Shown: one piece after another, positions 61,297-64,000 of the stretch
Numbering within the stretch: the stretch's first letter is position 1
Layout: every line of letters begins with the position of its first letter
Source: Planctomycetales bacterium 10988
Lineage (GTDB): Bacteria; Planctomycetota; Planctomycetia; Pirellulales; Pb10988
Reading direction: 5' to 3'
Assembly (NCBI GenBank): GCA_009664345.1
Contig: CP043547.1
Span: 992,001 to 1,056,000, forward strand
Length of the DNA: 64,000 nucleotides
Translations under genes and position numbers: made by a program
Notes under the pieces: model-generated
Databases searched by the model: none
What the model was told of the DNA's origin: nothing
What the model saw: the letters and a program-made list of their open reading frames with translations, nothing else

Positions 61297-61548
61297 ATGG
61301 AAGCATCCAGTGATCCAGAGGAGACTGTGGAAGTTCGAACGGCACTTCGAGAAACCTCTTGTCTCCAAGCTCACCAGCTTGTTGAAGATTGGGAATTGAG
61401 AAATATTCAAGAAAAAAATTATAAGTTAGTTAATGATCCCGATGATGATTTTCTTTCCTATCAAGCAGGGCATGTAAGATATCGGATCAATGGTTTGAGG
61501 GAGATCATTCTAAAGCTCAAGCCAAAGTTACCATCCGAGGTCAGATAA
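61297..61548 (+). CDS. Possible small hypothetical protein
   Basis: 83 residues, beginning MEASSDPEETVEVRTALRET. The sequence is acidic then basic and predicted mostly helical, with LVEDWELRNIQEKNYKLVND and HVRYRINGLREIILKLKP. It has no signal peptide or membrane segment and I do not recognise it. GGCGGA stands before the ATG. Amino-acid make-up is more protein-like than that of the overlapping frames, but it could equally be the intact end of a decayed gene. Confidence 0.3.
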   Translation: MEASSDPEETVEVRTALRETSCLQAHQLVEDWELRNIQEKNYKLVNDPDDDFLSYQAGHVRYRINGLREIILKLKPKLPSEVR

Positions 61549-61568
61549 AACCCTTGGCGCATGAATGA

Positions 61569-62261
61569 TCAAGTTCCTCGTTTATTTCCATACCATTCAA
61601 TTTGTTTACGAGGGCAGAACTGAAATCCTTTTTTCTGACAAAGTGGTATTAACCAAGCTTCTTTTTCTGACAAAAAATTTTGTTCTGTTCCTTCTGGCAT
61701 TAACCAAACTTTATTCGCAGGAACTTTACCGAGTTGTGTTAACAAAGTTTCTATTTCTATCAACTCTTCTGGTGTCTCTAAAACAAATTTCAATTGATAA
61801 TTGTACTTGCTGATTAAATTTTTAAGTGTAGAGATTGGTAGACGCCGTTGTTGATGTAATTGATGCCAACGGGGATGTTCTTTGACATTCGGAGCGGAGT
61901 TTGAAAGTTTGGGACTGATTGACATCAAGTCACATTGAACAGATAAAAGTTTTGTACCCGCTGTTTCAATCGTGATATGAAAGTCACGTGCCTTTAACTT
62001 TTCTGTTAACTCAACAAGCTGAGGAAAGATCATCGGCTCCCCACCTGTTAACACGGCATGTCGACAGTCCGGGGCAAGCTTTTCTAATTGCGATAAGATT
62101 TCGTCAATGGAATAGTTTATACCTTCGGGATTCCAGGAGGCATATGGAGTATCGCAAAACCAACAGCGAAGATTACACCCGCTTACACGAACAAACAGGC
62201 TCGGCGTGCCGGTGAGTTTTCCTTCTCCTTGTCGAGAGTAAAAAAGTTCCGAAATCTTCAT
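61569..62261 (-). CDS. queE: 7-carboxy-7-deazaguanine synthase QueE
   Basis: 230 residues, radical SAM enzyme that contracts 6-carboxytetrahydropterin to 7-carboxy-7-deazaguanine in queuosine synthesis. The cluster motif is C-N-L-R-C-W-F-C (Cys29, 33, 36), preceded by the family start [31 protein letters not shown] and [11 protein letters not shown] follow. The ATG overlaps the stop of queC (ATGA), so translation is coupled. The length and CxxxCxxC spacing agree with typical QueE. Confidence 0.94.
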   Translation of the reverse strand: MKISELFYSRQGEGKLTGTPSLFVRVSGCNLRCWFCDTPYASWNPEGINYSIDEILSQLEKLAPDCRHAVLTGGEPMIFPQLVELTEKLKARDFHITIETAGTKLLSVQCDLMSISPKLSNSAPNVKEHPRWHQLHQQRRLPISTLKNLISKYNYQLKFVLETPEELIEIETLLTQLGKVPANKVWLMPEGTEQNFLSEKEAWLIPLCQKKGFQFCPRKQIEWYGNKRGT

Positions 62262-62971
62262 GATTGATATTGAGTTGGATCGGGAATGCCGGCTTCCTCA
62301 AAGCCTTTCATGCGAAGATGACACGCATCGCACCTTCCACAGGCAATCCCTTGATCATCGGGGTCATAACAAGAATGCGTTATGCCGTAATCGACGCCTA
62401 GCTCTGTTCCTTTTAGAATGATCTCGGCCTTGGTCATCGTAATGAGGGGGGTGTGGAATTTATAGTGATGTCGCCCTTCGACGGCTGCCTTGGTCGCGAG
62501 GTTTGCCATATTTGCAAAGGCTTCAATATACTCCGGCCGGCAATCCGGGTAGCCACTGTAATCAATGGCATTGACACCGAGGAAGATATCTTCGCAGTCG
62601 ATCATTTCACAATAGCCCACGGCAATCGAGAGAAATACCGTATTCCGAGCCGGTACATAAGTCACGGGAATCTCTGCGGACATCGTTTCACTATCTCGCT
62701 CCTTCGGCACTTCGATGTCCGCAGTCAAGGCACTTCCTCCAATGGTTGAGAGATCGACCTTTAGGACCAGATGCTCTATCACATTCAATGCCTGCGCAAC
62801 CTGTTTTGCACTGTCTAATTCAAAGCGATGCCGTTGGCCATAATCGATGCTCAACGCATAAAGCTGATATCCCGAATGCTTCGCCATTGCCCCGGTCGTG
62901 GCAGAGTCTAATCCTCCTGAAAGGAGGATCAAGGCTTTCTTTGAATGAGAACTAGAACTATTGATATTCAC
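62258..62971 (-). CDS. queC: 7-cyano-7-deazaguanine synthase QueC
   Basis: 237 residues from GTG 62971, which has AAAGGA eight bases upstream; 30 further codons of open frame before it look non-coding. The PP-loop ATPase motif [10 protein letters not shown] lies at about residues 17-26, [15 protein letters not shown] follows, and the zinc site closes the protein as [20 protein letters not shown]. QueC turns the carboxy group of 7-carboxy-7-deazaguanine into the nitrile (preQ0) using ATP and ammonia. It is first in a queC-queE pair and divergent from queF. Confidence 0.94.
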   Translation of the reverse strand: MNINSSSSHSKKALILLSGGLDSATTGAMAKHSGYQLYALSIDYGQRHRFELDSAKQVAQALNVIEHLVLKVDLSTIGGSALTADIEVPKERDSETMSAEIPVTYVPARNTVFLSIAVGYCEMIDCEDIFLGVNAIDYSGYPDCRPEYIEAFANMANLATKAAVEGRHHYKFHTPLITMTKAEIILKGTELGVDYGITHSCYDPDDQGIACGRCDACHLRMKGFEEAGIPDPTQYQS

Positions 62972-63192
62972 TCGCGATCCTTTATGTCGAAAAGGCAAAG
63001 AGCAGAAATTTCTCGCATACGCATTAGACAAAACAGAGAGGAAATTGTCAGTACCGCACAAAAGTTAGGTTTTGCAGGTCGCGGTTCGAAGAATCTCAAT
63101 TCTTTTCGGGTCTTTTCACCTTCGCCTCTTCCCTAACTTAACAGTCTTGTCGTATGATCACGTAGACGAGTTATTGCTGCAAGGAGTTCGTG

Positions 63193-63558
63193 ATGAGTGA
63201 AGATTTTCGGATTTTGTTGGAAACTTTTGCCAATCCATCGCCGAATCGTGATTATGAAATTAAGATCACCTGCCCGGAATTTACCTCGGTTTGTCCCAAG
63301 ACGGGTCAACCGGATTTTGGGACGTTGATCATTACCTACTATCCGGGGCAAAAGTGCGTTGAGTTGAAAAGTTTAAAACTCTATCTCCAACGCTTCCGCA
63401 ATGAAGGCATCTTTTACGAAGCGGTGACCAACCGTATTTTAGAAGACTTGGTCGCCATGATCGAGCCTCGGCAGATGGTGCTGGAAGCACTCTTTACGCC
63501 ACGAGGTGGAATTTCCTCGACGATCACCGCAAAATATCACGCCGAATCGTCCAGCTAA
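63193..63558 (+). CDS. queF: NADPH-dependent 7-cyano-7-deazaguanine reductase QueF
   Basis: 121 residues from ATG 63193, six bases after a perfect AAGGAG; a GTG just before it is not needed. The short (YkvM) form. [20 protein letters not shown] holds the catalytic Cys34 and Asp41, and [20 protein letters not shown] the substrate and NADPH-contact helix including Glu/Ser residues. QueF reduces the nitrile of preQ0 to preQ1. It is divergent from queC/queE with a gap of about 220 bases. No preQ1 riboswitch was recognised in that gap. queD is not in the window. Confidence 0.95.
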   Translation: MSEDFRILLETFANPSPNRDYEIKITCPEFTSVCPKTGQPDFGTLIITYYPGQKCVELKSLKLYLQRFRNEGIFYEAVTNRILEDLVAMIEPRQMVLEALFTPRGGISSTITAKYHAESSS

Positions 63559-63587
63559 GAGGCGAAACCGGACAGCGGTAGAGATCT

Positions 63588-63980
63588 TTAATAGGGTGAA
63601 TCGGTTAAACTCGATGCTTGGGAGCTGTTGAGTGGAAGAAAAAACGGCTCCAGTTTGACAAAAGTTTTCTGTCCGATTCCATTGACTTTTTGCAAGTCGG
63701 CTATCTTCACAAAGGGGCCATGCTCTTCCCGATAAGCGACAATTCGCTTCGCTAGGATTTCTCCGATATCAGGGAGTTGCGTTAGTTCCGGCCAGCCGGC
63801 TCGATTCAAATCTACTCGATAGGGAATCGTTTGGATCGGCAATTGCTCGAACTCGATCAGTTCCTGCTGAGGCCCGCCCCGTTGCAACCAAGTGGCGATC
63901 ATCAAACCTAAACAAAGCAGATGAATCCCGGCAATGACAGCTTGATCGCTTCGTCGTAGCCAAGGGTGTTTCTCTGCCAT
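63588..63980 (-). CDS. ComEA-like helix-hairpin-helix protein
   Basis: 130 residues, GAGG upstream of ATG 63980. A single N-terminal membrane segment (about 14-33) anchors a C-terminal helix-hairpin-helix domain: VDLNRAGWPELTQLPDIGEI (about 56-75) and LAKRIVAYREEHGPFVKIAD, then LQKVNGIGQKTFVKLEPFF. The double HhH layout is that of ComEA, which binds incoming DNA in competence. Here it is shorter than Bacillus ComEA. It could also be a general DNA-binding membrane protein. It converges with queF; only 30 bases lie between the stops. Confidence 0.88.
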   Translation of the reverse strand: MAEKHPWLRRSDQAVIAGIHLLCLGLMIATWLQRGGPQQELIEFEQLPIQTIPYRVDLNRAGWPELTQLPDIGEILAKRIVAYREEHGPFVKIADLQKVNGIGQKTFVKLEPFFLPLNSSQASSLTDSPY

Positions 63981-64000
63981 CGAATGTCGCCTGAGGTCGT

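Noticed and set aside
62972-63192. Possible preQ1 riboswitch before queF or queC
   Set aside because: I could not find the preQ1-I hairpin plus A-rich tail or a preQ1-II-like pattern in this gap. A covariance search would be needed.
1-64000. CRISPR array
   Set aside because: No regularly spaced repeats of 23-40 bases and no cas genes were seen. The only repeats are the 160-bp tandem copy, the two MITE-like elements and the short palindromes.

Overview
The window looks like a piece of a Planctomycetota chromosome. The evidence is the very large PVC-type protein carrying SGNH, beta-propeller, HEAT, cupredoxin and cytochrome c parts, seven Cys-type sulfatases, secreted BD-FAE-like esterases, a ThuA protein, a TIGR03032 protein beside O-GlcNAc-transferase-like TPR proteins, and a degenerate Mur ligase next to murG. 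Most of the window has balanced base composition. The left 4.3 kb differs: three GC-rich insertion sequences (IS5-like, IS701-like, IS630-like) surround a small AT-rich islet with a frameshifted ankyrin gene and an immunity-like gene.

Layout. 1-4300: IS elements and islet. 4444-8772 (minus): an ECF42-type sigma factor followed by an SRPBCC/SnoaL fusion, two YCII/DGPF proteins, a VOC protein and a DUF1579 protein, with a candidate ECF42 promoter in front of the second gene. 9039-18169: esterases, a membrane-anchored ABM protein, three sulfatases and a secreted ADP-ribosylglycohydrolase-fold protein. 18361-19614: a CYP152-type P450 peroxygenase. 21423-26272: an ExbB/TolQ-like channel protein with two large ExbD-like partners, only one of which keeps the membrane aspartate. 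26332-29753: a Gfo/Idh/MocA oxidoreductase, HspQ, and a sulfatase flanked by two related MITE-like repeats whose ends resemble the end of the IS5-like element at the left edge. 30372-33227: degenerate Mur ligase and murG. 33358-39013 (minus): dnaG, rpoD, a zinc-ribbon coiled-coil protein and greA. 39201-46428: two OGT-like glycosyltransferases, one fused to a MidA-like methyltransferase, and a divergent TIGR03032 gene. 46528-57954 (minus): the PVC protein, ThuA, an esterase and three sulfatases, facing a PAS-AraC regulator (58310). 59450-60478: a secreted protein of unknown function. 60762-60834: tRNA-Val(TAC). 61569-63558: queE, queC and queF of queuosine biosynthesis. 63588-63980: a ComEA-like protein.

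Functionally, the window mixes housekeeping genes (replication and transcription initiation, murG, queuosine) with an exported sulfated-glycan degradation capacity and signalling modules that may control it. The least explained items are the three-gene ExbB/ExbD-like assembly, the glycosyltransferase-methyltransferase fusion, the repeated AAAAAGT-NN-TTTTT palindrome and the MITE-like pair around one sulfatase. All homology statements come from motif recognition by eye; no database search was run.
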